Source: Sphingomonadales bacterium
Lineage (GTDB): Bacteria; Pseudomonadota; Alphaproteobacteria; Sphingomonadales; Sphingomonadaceae
Length of the DNA: 38,770 nucleotides
Assembly (NCBI GenBank): GCA_028870315.1
Contig: JAGWPW010000163.1
Location: 1 to 38,770 of the forward strand
Reading direction: 5' to 3'
Shown: positions 9,952-19,379 of the stretch, in pieces
Numbering within the stretch: the first letter of the stretch is position 1
Layout: the number at the start of each line of letters is the position of its first letter
Notes under the pieces: generated by a model
Seen by the model: the letters and a program-made list of their open reading frames with translations, nothing else
What the model was told of the DNA's origin: nothing
Databases searched by the model: none
Made by a program: the position numbers and the translations under genes

Positions 9952-10782
9952 ATGAGGGTTCGCTTCACCAAGATGCACGGGCTGGGCAATGACTTCGTCG
10001 TGCTCGACGCGCGCGAGGGGCCGCTGCCACCGGTCGATGCGGCGCTCGCGCGCGTGCTATGCAACCGGCATGAAGGCATCGGCTGCGACCAGCTGATCGT
10101 TGTGTCCGGTTCGGCGAGCGCCGATGTCGCGATGCGGATTTTCAACCCCGACGGCTCCGAAGTGGCGGCCTGTGGCAATGCGACGCGCGCGGTCGCGCTG
10201 CGCGAGGGCGGTCCGGTGCGGATCGAGACCGCCGCGGGTATCCTTTCGGCGCTGCCCGGCGACGAGGGTATCGCGGTCGAGATGGGCCGACCCGCCTTCG
10301 CATGGCAGGAAATTCCGCTCGCCTTCGCGATGGACACGCTCGTCATGCCGCTCGCCTGGGGGGCGCTCGCCGGGCCGACGGCGGTCAATGTCGGCAACCC
10401 CCATCTCGTCTTTTTCGTCGCCGATTGCGACGCGGTGCCGCTCGAAACGCTCGGGCCGGAGATCGAGCACGATCCGCTGTTTCCCGAGCGGATCAATGTC
10501 AATGTCGCCACCGTGGTTGCGCGCGATGCGCTGGCCCTGCGAGTGTGGGAGCGCGGCGCCGGGCTCACCCTCGCCTGCGGCACCGGCGCCTGCGCGAGCG
10601 CGGTCGCGGCGATGCGCCGCGGGCTGGTCGATCGCGCGGTGACGGTCACGCTTCCCGGCGGGTCGCTGCACATCGAATGGCGCGGCGACGAAATGGTGGT
10701 GATGAAGGGTCCGGCGGTCGAAAGCTTCCGCGGCAGCTTCGAGGCTTCGGCGCTTCTTGCGCGGCGCGGTCGCGCGGCGTGA
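9952..10782 (+). CDS. dapF: Diaminopimelate epimerase
   Basis: MHGLGNDFVVLD, NPDGSEVAACGNATR and ACGTGACASAVA motifs. Confidence 0.96.
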   Translation: MRVRFTKMHGLGNDFVVLDAREGPLPPVDAALARVLCNRHEGIGCDQLIVVSGSASADVAMRIFNPDGSEVAACGNATRAVALREGGPVRIETAAGILSALPGDEGIAVEMGRPAFAWQEIPLAFAMDTLVMPLAWGALAGPTAVNVGNPHLVFFVADCDAVPLETLGPEIEHDPLFPERINVNVATVVARDALALRVWERGAGLTLACGTGACASAVAAMRRGLVDRAVTVTLPGGSLHIEWRGDEMVVMKGPAVESFRGSFEASALLARRGRAA

Positions 10783-11951
10783 GCGAAGTGGTCACGCTGG
10801 GCTGCCGGCTCAACCTTGCCGAGAGCGAGCGACTGGCCGCGATGCTCGCGGGCGCGGGCAATGTCGTTGTCGTCAACAGCTGCGCGGTGACCGGCGAGGC
10901 GCTGCGCCAGACCCGGCAAGCGATCCGCCGTGCACGCCGCGCCAACCCCGATGCACGGCTGCTGGTGACCGGCTGCGCCGCCGAGATCGATCGCGCCGCG
11001 ATTGCCGCCATGCCCGAGGTGGACGGGCTGGTCTCGAACCATGCCAAGCTTGATCCGCGCGCCTGGAACCTGCCGCTGCCCGACGAACGCCCGGCCGCGC
11101 CCCGACGGACCCGCGCCTTCATCGCCGTCCAGAACGGTTGCGATCACGCTTGCAGCTTTTGCGTGATTCCGATGGGCCGCGGGCCGAGCCGCTCGCGCCC
11201 CGCCGCCGCGGTGATCGCCGAGGTCGAAAGCGCCTGCCGCGCCGGCGCGCGCGAGGTGGTGCTGACCGGGGTCGACCTGGCGAGCTGGGGCGCCGACCTT
11301 GCGCAAGCACCGCGGCTGGGCCAGCTCGTTGGCGAAATTCTCGACGCGGTGCCAGCGCTTCTGCGGCTTCGCCTGTCCTCGCTCGATCCCGCGGCGATCG
11401 ACGAGCGCTTGCTGGCGTTGTTCGCCGGCGCGCCGCGGCTGATGCCGCATCTCCATCTCTCGCTCCAGCATGGCGACGATCTCATGCTGAAGCGGATGAA
11501 GCGCCGCCACCGCCGCGCGGCGGTCATCGCGCTGGTCGCGGGCCTGCGTGCGCGCCGTCCCGATCTGGCGATCGGCGCCGATCTCATCGCCGGCTTTCCG
11601 ACCGAGGACGAAGCCGCGCACCACGCCAATCTTTCGATCATCGCCGAGCTTGGCATCGTCCATGGCCATGTCTTTCCCTTTTCGGCGCGCGCGCCCGCCC
11701 CCGCTTCGCGGATGCCGCAGACCGCGGCAGCGACCATCAGGGCGCGCGCCGCCGAACTGCGCGCGGCGCTCGATGGCGCGCGCGAGAGCTGGCTGCGCTC
11801 GCTGGTCGGACAACCTCTCGAAATCCTCGCCGAGCGCGACGGCACCGGCCATTCCCGCCATTTCGCACGCATGGCCCTGCCCGCGCGAACCGCGCCGGGC
11901 GAACTCGTCACGCTGACCCCGGGCCGCGTCATCGAGGGGCTGCTCGGATGA
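10779..11951 (+). CDS. mtaB: MiaB-like tRNA (t6A37) methylthiotransferase
   Basis: TLGCRLNLAESE, VNSCAVT, VTGCAAE cysteines and radical-SAM CDHACSFC; GTG start overlaps dapF stop (GTGA). Confidence 0.9.
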   Translation: MSEVVTLGCRLNLAESERLAAMLAGAGNVVVVNSCAVTGEALRQTRQAIRRARRANPDARLLVTGCAAEIDRAAIAAMPEVDGLVSNHAKLDPRAWNLPLPDERPAAPRRTRAFIAVQNGCDHACSFCVIPMGRGPSRSRPAAAVIAEVESACRAGAREVVLTGVDLASWGADLAQAPRLGQLVGEILDAVPALLRLRLSSLDPAAIDERLLALFAGAPRLMPHLHLSLQHGDDLMLKRMKRRHRRAAVIALVAGLRARRPDLAIGADLIAGFPTEDEAAHHANLSIIAELGIVHGHVFPFSARAPAPASRMPQTAAATIRARAAELRAALDGARESWLRSLVGQPLEILAERDGTGHSRHFARMALPARTAPGELVTLTPGRVIEGLLG

Positions 11952-12874
11952 GCGGTGATGGCTGGAGCGCGCGCCTCCTCGGCGGATTTGCCCGGACTTC
12001 GGAACGCTTCACCGAGAATCTTTCGGGCATCCTCGGGCAGGGTCGGCTCGATAGCGACCAGCTCGACGAGCTTGAGGATGGGCTGATTCTCTCCGATGTC
12101 GGCCCGCGCGCAGCGGCACGCATCCGCGAGCGGCTGTCGGCCGCGCGTTTCGAAGGCGGCGCCGATCCACACGCGATCCGCGAACTGGTCGCCGCCGAGA
12201 TCGCCGCGATCCTGCGGCCGGTGGCAAAGCCGCTCGACGTCACCGCCTTTCCGCGCCCGCATGTCGTGCTGGTGATCGGGGTCAACGGCTCGGGCAAGAC
12301 GACGACCATCGCCAAGCTCGCGCATCTGTTCCAGGAGCAGGACTATTCGGTCATGCTCGCCGCCGGTGACACCTTCCGCGCCGCCGCGATCGGCCAGCTC
12401 GGGGTGTGGGCGCAGCGCTTGGGGGTGCCGATCATCCGCGGCCCCGAGGGCGGCGATCCGGCGAGCGTGGTGTTCGATGCGGTGAAGGCCGCGACCGCGC
12501 AGGGGATCGACGCGCTCATCGTCGATACAGCCGGGCGGCTCCATAACAAGCGCGAGCTGATGGACGAGCTTGCGAAGATTCGCCGCGTCCTCGGCCGGCT
12601 CAACTCTGCCGCACCGCACGATGTCGTGCTGGTGCTCGATGCGACGAATGGACAGAATGCCTTGGCGCAGATCGAAATCTTTCGCGAAGTCGCCGGTGTC
12701 ACCGGTCTTGTCATGACCAAGCTCGACGGCACCGCGCGCGGCGGCGTGCTGGTCGCGGCGGCCGAGCAAGCCGGATTGCCGATTCACGCGATCGGGGTCG
12801 GCGAAAGGCTCGACGACTTGCGCGGCTTCGATCCCGATCTCGTCGCGCGCGTCATCGCCGGAGTGGCACGATGA
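11948..12874 (+). CDS. ftsY: Signal recognition particle receptor FtsY
   Basis: GVNGSGKTTTIAKLA, DTFRAAA, DTAGRL, TKLDGTARGG; ATGA overlap with mtaB. Confidence 0.96.
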   Translation: MSGDGWSARLLGGFARTSERFTENLSGILGQGRLDSDQLDELEDGLILSDVGPRAAARIRERLSAARFEGGADPHAIRELVAAEIAAILRPVAKPLDVTAFPRPHVVLVIGVNGSGKTTTIAKLAHLFQEQDYSVMLAAGDTFRAAAIGQLGVWAQRLGVPIIRGPEGGDPASVVFDAVKAATAQGIDALIVDTAGRLHNKRELMDELAKIRRVLGRLNSAAPHDVVLVLDATNGQNALAQIEIFREVAGVTGLVMTKLDGTARGGVLVAAAEQAGLPIHAIGVGERLDDLRGFDPDLVARVIAGVAR

Positions 12875-13536
12875 CCGCCCCCGTGGACAAGCCGCACCCC
12901 GCGACCTGGCTCAATTTCGCGGTTGACTACGGGCCGGTCGTCGCCTTCTTCGTCGTCTATCGCATCGCCGCGCCCGCCGATCACCAGCAATCGCTCGCCG
13001 AGGTCGCGGCGGTGATCAAGGGCACGCTCGCCTTCATGGCGAGCGCGGTCGCAGCGCTGGCGATCAGCCTCATGAAGTTCCGCCGGGTGTCGCCGATGCT
13101 GTGGATGTCGACCGCGCTCATCCTGTTCTTCGGCGGGCTCACCGTCTTCTTCCACGACGGGGTGTGGATCCAGCTCAAGCCGACGGTCATCTATCTGATG
13201 TTCGCGGTCGCGCTGCTCGGTGGCTGGCTGCGCCGCCGCGCGCTGCTCAAGGCGCTGCTGGAGACCGCGTTCGAAGGGCTCGACGATGCCGGCTGGATGA
13301 TTCTGTCGCGCAACTGGGGCTTTTATTTCCTGTTCCTCGCCGCACTCAACGAGGTGCTGCGGCACTATTTCAACTTCCAGAACCACAATTTCGGGCTGTG
13401 GTTGCAGGCCAAGCTCTACCTGTTCCTGCCGCTCTCGTTCCTGTTCACCTTCGCGCATGTGCCGATGCTGATGCGCCATGGCCTCGGCACCGAGGCGGCC
13501 GGGGAAGCGATCGCCAGCGAGCCACCGACCGCCTGA
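12871..13536 (+). CDS. yciB: Inner membrane-spanning septation protein A family
   Basis: NFAVDYGPVVAFFVVY...KPTVIYLMFAVALLGG...RNWGFYFLFLAALNE; ATGA overlap with ftsY. Confidence 0.9.
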   Translation: MTAPVDKPHPATWLNFAVDYGPVVAFFVVYRIAAPADHQQSLAEVAAVIKGTLAFMASAVAALAISLMKFRRVSPMLWMSTALILFFGGLTVFFHDGVWIQLKPTVIYLMFAVALLGGWLRRRALLKALLETAFEGLDDAGWMILSRNWGFYFLFLAALNEVLRHYFNFQNHNFGLWLQAKLYLFLPLSFLFTFAHVPMLMRHGLGTEAAGEAIASEPPTA

Positions 13537-13565
13537 GGCCGATGACGTCACGTGACAGAAACACG

Positions 13566-13594
13566 GTGACAAAGCGCGCATAAGTCGCGATATT
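13566..13594 (+). promoter_or_regulatory. Putative sigma70-type promoter: GTGACA (13566-13571), 17-nt spacer, GATATT (13589-13594)
   Basis: Hexamer match and 17-nt spacing directly upstream of the 13653 gene. Confidence 0.45.
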
Positions 13595-13600
13595 CCCTCA

Positions 13601-13616
13601 CGAGGCGCGCGCCTCG
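13601..13616. repeat. Perfect 16-bp palindrome CGAGGCGCGCGCCTCG in the 5' leader of the 13653 gene
   Basis: Read directly in the sequence. Confidence 0.9.
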
Positions 13617-13652
13617 CAAGGCAAGCCGGGCGAAACCGGCAAGGAGGCGGAA

Positions 13653-14240
13653 ATGGCGAAACTGTTCGGAAATCTCAATCTCGTGGTGGCCGTCGGGCTG
13701 GTGTTTGCGATCATCGTCATGGTTGTCTTCGCGGGCGATCCTTCGGCCAACGCGCCGATTTCCGCGGGCCGCGTGCTGATCTGGATGCATGTGTTCTTCG
13801 GCATCCTGTGGATCGGGCTGCTCTATTATCTCAATTTCGTCCAGGTGCCGACCATGCCCAAGGTGCCCGCAGAGCTGAAGGCGGGGGTCACCGGCTATAT
13901 CGCCCCCAACGTCTTCTTCTTCTTCCGCTGGTCGGCGCTGTTCACCGTGCTGACCGGGCTGTCGATCGCGATCGTCGGCCATTTCGCGCATGAAGCGTTC
14001 ACCTTCAGCGGCGCCGGGCAGACCAATCTCATCGGGCTCGGCATGTATCTGGCGCTGATCATGGCCGCCAATGTCTGGTTCATCATCTGGCCGGCGCAGA
14101 AAAAGATCCTCGGCATCGTCGAGGCAACCGCCGAGGAAAAGGCCGCTGCCGCGCCGCGCGCGCTCATCGCCAGCCGCACCAATCTGCTGCTGTCGCTGCC
14201 GATGCTCTACTGCATGGTCAGCGCCAATATTCCGGTGTGA
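13653..14240 (+). CDS. PuuD/DUF989-like urate-hydroxylase-type membrane protein, short form without a cytochrome c domain
   Basis: HVFFGILWIGLLYYLNFVQVPTMPKVP and NVWFIIWPAQKKILG; several TM segments; RBS AAGGAGG upstream. Confidence 0.75.
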   Translation: MAKLFGNLNLVVAVGLVFAIIVMVVFAGDPSANAPISAGRVLIWMHVFFGILWIGLLYYLNFVQVPTMPKVPAELKAGVTGYIAPNVFFFFRWSALFTVLTGLSIAIVGHFAHEAFTFSGAGQTNLIGLGMYLALIMAANVWFIIWPAQKKILGIVEATAEEKAAAAPRALIASRTNLLLSLPMLYCMVSANIPV

Positions 14241-14270
14241 TCATTCAGCGCGACATCGCCAGGAGCATCA

Positions 14271-14296
14271 TGCGTGGTTCGTGAATCACGCATTTT
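14271..14296 (+). terminator. Candidate intrinsic terminator for the PuuD-like gene
   Basis: TGCGTGGTT/GAATCACGCA hairpin followed by TTTT. Confidence 0.6.
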
Positions 14297-14436
14297 GCCC
14301 CGGGTTTTGTTATCGAATCGCTTTTTTCCCGGGCGGCAGTTCATCGAAGATGAAAGCCGGAGGCCACTTTGGGCGGGGACGCACACGCCTCGTCGAAGCG
14401 CTGTTCTTCCTGAGCGAAGCACGCAACCTGAACGGG

Positions 14437-14480
14437 AAAAACGCAGCCGTTTGAAAACTCGGGTGCGGGCGGCTGCGTTT
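14437..14480 (-). terminator. Candidate intrinsic terminator at the end of the ccm operon
   Basis: On the minus strand: AAACGCAGCCG...CGGCTGCGTTTTT, stem plus T-run. Confidence 0.7.
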
Positions 14481-15126
14481 ACAGCGGCATCCCGGCCTGC
14501 CGGGCGCGGGTGATGATCGCATCGAGCTCGGCGAGGCGCTGCGTCAGATCGGCGCGCCACGGTGCGTTCGGCGGGGTGCGCGAAAGCAGTCCCGCCCATT
14601 GCTCGCGCGCCGCCATCAACTGCCCCGACTGCGCGAGCGCGAGGCCAAGGAAGAAGGACGGCCCGGGCGCGGTCGGATCGGCGGCGGCGGCGTTGTGGAA
14701 CGCGAACAGCGCGGCGGGCGAGAGCGCACCCTGGCTGTGGCTGACCAGTGCATTCGCCAGCGCCAGCCAGGCTTGCGCATTATGCGGATCGGCTGCCACC
14801 GTGCTGCGCAGGAGATTGGCGGCATCGGCATATTCGCCGTGGCGGGCCAGCGCATCGGCAACCATCAGCCAGCGGTCGCTCTGATCGTCCTGCCCGGCAA
14901 GCTGCTGGCGCATCGCGACCAGGCGGTCGGGATCAGCGGCGACGCTTTCCGGCGGGGCATGCGGCACGCCCGCCTCGTCGGGATGGCCCTGCGCGGCATA
15001 GCCCGCAAGCCCGAGCAGCAGCGCGGCAACGATCGCCTCCCAGCCCCGGCGCGGAACGCGGAACACCAGCGCCAGCGCCGCGAAGGCGGCTCCCGCGAGC
15101 GGCGCGATCACCAGCCAGCTGCTCAT
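14479..15126 (-). CDS. ccmI: Cytochrome c biogenesis TPR protein CcmI/CycH-like
   Basis: N-terminal TM segments plus TPR repeats (AANLLRSTVAADPHNAQAWLALANAL); last in the ccm operon. Confidence 0.8.
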   Translation of the reverse strand: MSSWLVIAPLAGAAFAALALVFRVPRRGWEAIVAALLLGLAGYAAQGHPDEAGVPHAPPESVAADPDRLVAMRQQLAGQDDQSDRWLMVADALARHGEYADAANLLRSTVAADPHNAQAWLALANALVSHSQGALSPAALFAFHNAAAADPTAPGPSFFLGLALAQSGQLMAAREQWAGLLSRTPPNAPWRADLTQRLAELDAIITRARQAGMPL

Positions 15127-15539
15127 GCCGCCCTCCCGCCGGTGAAACGTCGCCGCAACAGCACCGCCGCGAGCGCGAGCAGGCCGAGCGGCGCGGCAAA
15201 CAGCGGCCAGGTCAGCCGGGTCATCCGCGGGGCATAGGTCACGTAATCGCCATAACGCTGCACCAGCCAGGCGCGGATTTCCTCGGGATCCTCGCCGCGC
15301 GCGATCCGCAAGCGCACCTGGTTGCGCATGTCGCCGGCGATCGGTGCGTCCGAATCGGCAATCGACTGGCTCTGGCAGACAAGGCAGCGCAGCGTTTCCA
15401 TCAGCGCCTCCGCCTTGGCCTCGGCACGCGGATCGGCGAGCTGGCGATAGGCATAGGGTGCGGGCGGCATGGTATCGTCGGCCCGGACCGGCGCGGCAAG
15501 CGCCGCGAGCAGCAGCCATGCGAAGACCCGCGCTTTCAC
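15123..15539 (-). CDS. ccmH: Cytochrome c-type biogenesis protein CcmH/CycL
   Basis: LRCLVCQSQSIADSDAPIA motif, GDYVTYAP, C-terminal TM. Confidence 0.93.
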   Translation of the reverse strand: MKARVFAWLLLAALAAPVRADDTMPPAPYAYRQLADPRAEAKAEALMETLRCLVCQSQSIADSDAPIAGDMRNQVRLRIARGEDPEEIRAWLVQRYGDYVTYAPRMTRLTWPLFAAPLGLLALAAVLLRRRFTGGRAA

Positions 15540-16093
15540 GATGCGTCCTTCAGCCGGGCAAGGATCATCGGCACCTCCTCGGGTCGGATGTCGCCGATGT
15601 GCTGGTAGCGGATGATCCCCTTGCCATCGACGATGAAGGTTTCAGGAACCCCGGAACTGCCGATCGCAAGCTGCACCGCGCTGATGTCGTCGGCGCCGAT
15701 CCGCTGATAGGGATCGCCGTTGCGGGCGAGATATTGGGCGAGATCTTCGGGATGATCGCGGATCGCGATCCCGTCGATGATCGCCCCCTGCGCGGCGAGC
15801 TGGGCGATCTGCGGCGCTTCCACCCCGCAGGGAATGCACCAGCTTGCGAAAATATTGACAAGATGCGCCCGGCCATCGGCAAGATCGCCGCGGGCAAGAC
15901 CCGGCCGGTCGGGCACCGCGGCGCGCAGCGCGAAGGCGGGCATCGGCTGCCCGATCATCCGGCTCGGAATGTCGCGGTTTTCCGGTCGCAGCAGCCCGCC
16001 GAGCACCAGCGCGACGAACAGCGCAAACAGCACCAGCGGCAGCCACAGCGCCCAGCGCGCGGTTCGCCATGCGGATGCGGCGGGCTCGCTCAT
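15536..16093 (-). CDS. ccmG: Thiol:disulfide interchange protein DsbE/CcmG
   Basis: FASWCIPCGVEAPQI thioredoxin CxxC motif, GVPETFIVD. Confidence 0.93.
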   Translation of the reverse strand: MSEPAASAWRTARWALWLPLVLFALFVALVLGGLLRPENRDIPSRMIGQPMPAFALRAAVPDRPGLARGDLADGRAHLVNIFASWCIPCGVEAPQIAQLAAQGAIIDGIAIRDHPEDLAQYLARNGDPYQRIGADDISAVQLAIGSSGVPETFIVDGKGIIRYQHIGDIRPEEVPMILARLKDAS

Positions 16094-18042
16094 GCGCGTC
16101 TTCCCTGCCGCAGGCGGCGCCAGGCGATCTTGTCGCGCACCACGATCCGGCGCAGATCGGCGAGCACCCTCCCGGCGAGCGCCAGAACCCCGCCCAGCGC
16201 GACAAGGAAACCGCCCCCCCAGATCAGCGGAACGAAGGGCTTCCACCACAGCCGCAGCTGCCAGCGCCCGTCCTCGGTTTCCTCGCCGAGCACGGTATAG
16301 AGCTGGCCGTTCCATCGCGTATGCAGCGCCGAGACGGTGGTGTTCTGCGGCGGCGCCCAGAAGCTGCGCGCCTGCGGGGTCATGCGAATGGCATCGCCTC
16401 CCTCATAGCGGACCAGCAATTCGCCTTCGAGCGCGGTCCAGTTGGCGCCGGCGACCGGCTCGATCCCCGACAGGGTGACCTGCCACGGCCCGACCGCGAC
16501 GACATCGCCGATATGCGCGGCGACCAGCTTCTCGGTCGAAAAGGCGCTGTCGCAGGCCATGCCGAACAGCGCGACGGCGATCCCGGCATGCGCCACGACC
16601 ATCCCCCACACCGCAAGCGGCAGCCGCCGGAGATGCCGCCCGCGCAGTGGCATCATGCTTGCAACCGCAAGCCCGGGCGCAAGGACAAGGCCGACCATCG
16701 GCAGCCCCGGCCGCACCCCCAGCGCCAGCACCGCAACAAGCGCGCCTGCCGATACGACAAGCGGCGGCAGCAGCGAAAGCTGCACCCGCGCCAGCCGGTC
16801 GCGCCGCCAGCGCAGCAGCGGCCCGACCGCGAGCACCAGCAGCATCGGCACCACGAAGATCGCGGTCATCGGGTTGAAATAGGGCGGGCCGACCGACACC
16901 TTTTCGCCGAACGCCTCGGTGAACAGCGGATAAAGCGTGCCGATCAGGACGATCCCGAGGATCGAGGACAGCATGACATTGTTGAACACCAGCGCGCCTT
17001 CGCGGCTGGTCACCGCGAAACGCTCGCCCTCGGTCACGGTCGCGGCGCGCAGGGCGAACAGGACAAGCGCACTGCCGATGTTGATCGCCAGCAGCGCGAG
17101 AATGAACGTGCCCCGCCGCGGATCGACCGCGAAGGCGTGGACGCTGGTCAGGATGCCCGAGCGCACGAGGAAGGTGCCGATCATCGACATCGAAAAGGCT
17201 ACGACCCCGAGCATCACCGTCCAGGCGCGCAGCGCGTTGCGCGCGGCAAGCACGCTGCAACTGTGCAGCAGCGCGGTTGCCGCGAGCCACGGCATCAGCG
17301 AGGCGTTTTCGACCGGATCCCAGAACCACCAGCCACCCCAGCCCAGATCATAATAGGCCCAGTAGCTTCCGGCGGTGATCCCCAGCGTCAGGAATATCCA
17401 CGCGCCCAGCACCCAGGGACGCATCGTCCGCGCGAAGGCGGGGCCGACCTCGCGGGTGACAAGCGCGCCGATCGCGAAGCTGAAGGCGATCGAAAGCCCG
17501 ACATAACCAAGGTAGAGCGTCGGTGGGTGGAAGGCGAGCCCCGGGTCCTGCAACAGCGGGTTGAGCCCCTGCCCTTCGGCCGGCGGCGGGCTGAGCCGGG
17601 CAAAGGGATTGGAGGCGAACAGCAGGAAGCCATAGAATCCCAGGCTGACGAAGGCCTGCCCGGCGAGGGTCGCGCGCATCGTCGCCTCGGGCAGCCGGCG
17701 CTCGACCAGCGCGACGAAGCCGCCGGCAAGTCCCATCACCGTCACCCACAGCAGCATCGAGCCCTCGTGGTTGCCCCAGGTGCCCGCGAGCTTGTAGATG
17801 AGCGGCTTGGCCGAATGCGAATTCTCGGCGACGAGCTTTACCGAAAGGTCGGTCTGCCCGAACAGCGCCACCAGCGCGGCAAAGGCGATGGCGACGAGCA
17901 GCCCCTGCACCACCGCGACCGGCCGCACCGCCGCGCCCAGCGCATTGTCGGGATCGCGCACCGCCATGGCGCCGCCAAGCAGTTGAAGCGCCGCAAGCGC
18001 GGCGGCGAGCCACAAGGCGGCAAGGCCGAATTCGGCTAGCAC
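16090..18042 (-). CDS. ccmF: Heme lyase CcmF/NrfE family subunit
   Basis: GWGGWWFWDPVENASLMPWL and TWGNHEGSMLLW motifs. Confidence 0.96.
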   Translation of the reverse strand: MLAEFGLAALWLAAALAALQLLGGAMAVRDPDNALGAAVRPVAVVQGLLVAIAFAALVALFGQTDLSVKLVAENSHSAKPLIYKLAGTWGNHEGSMLLWVTVMGLAGGFVALVERRLPEATMRATLAGQAFVSLGFYGFLLFASNPFARLSPPPAEGQGLNPLLQDPGLAFHPPTLYLGYVGLSIAFSFAIGALVTREVGPAFARTMRPWVLGAWIFLTLGITAGSYWAYYDLGWGGWWFWDPVENASLMPWLAATALLHSCSVLAARNALRAWTVMLGVVAFSMSMIGTFLVRSGILTSVHAFAVDPRRGTFILALLAINIGSALVLFALRAATVTEGERFAVTSREGALVFNNVMLSSILGIVLIGTLYPLFTEAFGEKVSVGPPYFNPMTAIFVVPMLLVLAVGPLLRWRRDRLARVQLSLLPPLVVSAGALVAVLALGVRPGLPMVGLVLAPGLAVASMMPLRGRHLRRLPLAVWGMVVAHAGIAVALFGMACDSAFSTEKLVAAHIGDVVAVGPWQVTLSGIEPVAGANWTALEGELLVRYEGGDAIRMTPQARSFWAPPQNTTVSALHTRWNGQLYTVLGEETEDGRWQLRLWWKPFVPLIWGGGFLVALGGVLALAGRVLADLRRIVVRDKIAWRRLRQGRRA

Positions 18043-18055
18043 GGCGAAAGCTCCG

Positions 18056-18511
18056 TCATTTCGTGGCAGCGACGGTCTTGCGGGCCTGATCGGCGGTCAT
18101 GTCCTTCATTTCGCGCGGCACGTAATGTTCGTCATGCTTGGCGAGCAGGTTATCGGCCATGAAGGTGCCATCGCCGGCCCTGCGCCCCTCGGCGACCACG
18201 CCCGAGCCCTCGACGAACAGCGCCGGCCTGATCCCCGAGAACCGCACCGGTATGCGCGCCCTGCCGTCGGTGACGATGAAGCGCACGGTAACGCCATCAG
18301 CGAGCTGGTGAAGCGAGCCACGCTCGACCATGCCGCCAAGGCGCACCTCGCGGTCGGGCGCCGAAGGATGCGCGGCCATGTCGGCGGGAAGGTAGAAGAA
18401 CGAGGCCTGGCTGCGCAAGGCCCAGGCGGCGAGCAGCCCCGCCGCGACCAGCGCGGCGAGCGCGAAGCCGGCCAGCACCAGCCGCTGGTGCCTGGGCTTG
18501 ATCGCGCTCAT
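18056..18511 (-). CDS. ccmE: Cytochrome c maturation protein CcmE (heme chaperone)
   Basis: LAKHDEHYVPREM heme-binding motif; single N-terminal TM. Confidence 0.95.
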   Translation of the reverse strand: MSAIKPRHQRLVLAGFALAALVAAGLLAAWALRSQASFFYLPADMAAHPSAPDREVRLGGMVERGSLHQLADGVTVRFIVTDGRARIPVRFSGIRPALFVEGSGVVAEGRRAGDGTFMADNLLAKHDEHYVPREMKDMTADQARKTVAATK

Positions 18512-18648
18512 TTCTCGCGCAGCCGGTCGCGGCGCCGTTCGGCGCGCAGCATCGCCTGCCAGCACCATCCGACCAGCGCAAGCGTGCCGCCGGCGCCGAG
18601 CGCATAGGCCGCCCAGACGAAGGGCCACGGATCAAGCACTTCGGTCAT
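18508..18648 (-). CDS. ccmD: Heme exporter protein CcmD, 46 aa
   Basis: MTEVLDPWPFVWAAYALGAGGTLALVGWCWQAMLRAERRRDRLREK; between ccmC and ccmE with stop/start overlaps. Confidence 0.85.
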   Translation of the reverse strand: MTEVLDPWPFVWAAYALGAGGTLALVGWCWQAMLRAERRRDRLREK

Positions 18649-19379
18649 GCCGGGACGGAACCGCCGAAAGCCTTGCGCCGCAGCCGCGCCTCGGACTGGG
18701 CATCGGCGAGCAGCAGGCGCATGCGCATCAGCACCAGCGCCGCGAAAATCAAGGTGAAGCCGAGCGTTGCCGCCAGCAGCGGAACCAGGAACTGCGGCGC
18801 CATCGCCGAATGCCCCAGGCCAATGCTGGGTGGCTGATGCAGGCTGTTCCACCACAGCACCGAATAATGGATGATCGGGATATTGACCGCCCCGACCAGC
18901 CCGAAGATTGCGGCAACGCGCGATGCGCCGCCGCCTTCGCGCGCGGCGGCATCGGCGAGCGCGAGATAGCCGAGATAGAGGAACAGCAGCACCAGCATGC
19001 TCGTCAGCCGGCCGTCCCACACCCACCAGCTTCCCCACGCCGGCCGGCCCCACAGCGAGCCGCTGAGCAGGCACAGCGCGGTATAGAAGGCGCCGGGCAC
19101 CGCCGCGGCGCGTGCCGCGACGCTCGCCAGCGGATGGCGCCAGACGATCTCGGCAAGGCTCGCCGCGGCGATCGCCATCCAGCCGGCCATGCCGAGCCAT
19201 GCCGCGGGCACGTGAATATAGACGATCCTCACCGAATCGCCCTGCAGCCGATCCGCCGGGGCGACGAACAGCCCCCAGGCAAGCGCGGCACCGGCAATCA
19301 CCAGCCCCGGCACCAGCAGCCAAGGGGTCAACGGCCGTGCGAGGCGCAGGAACCGGGCGGGATTGGCGAAGCGATGCAT
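18645..19379 (-). CDS. ccmC: Heme exporter/ABC transporter permease CcmC
   Basis: YIHVPAAWLGM, WGSWWVWDGRLTS; true start taken as MHRFANP at 19379 because the longer ORF reads through the tRNA. Confidence 0.93.
   Translation of the reverse strand: MHRFANPARFLRLARPLTPWLLVPGLVIAGAALAWGLFVAPADRLQGDSVRIVYIHVPAAWLGMAGWMAIAAASLAEIVWRHPLASVAARAAAVPGAFYTALCLLSGSLWGRPAWGSWWVWDGRLTSMLVLLFLYLGYLALADAAAREGGGASRVAAIFGLVGAVNIPIIHYSVLWWNSLHQPPSIGLGHSAMAPQFLVPLLAATLGFTLIFAALVLMRMRLLLADAQSEARLRRKAFGGSVPA

Noticed and set aside
9939-11861. 640-aa minus-strand ORF antisense to dapF/mtaB
   Set aside because: Arg/Gly/His-rich shadow ORF over well-supported genes.
14298-14354. Possible sRNA in the convergent gap (CCCGGG pair, TTCATC-GAA-GATGAA hairpin, T6 run)
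   Set aside because: No convincing promoter, and CCCGGG is self-palindromic; insufficient evidence for an RNA gene.
16069-18039. 656-aa plus-strand ORF antisense to ccmF
   Set aside because: H/R/Q/D-rich low-complexity translation typical of antisense frames in high-GC DNA; ccmF on the other strand is unmistakable.
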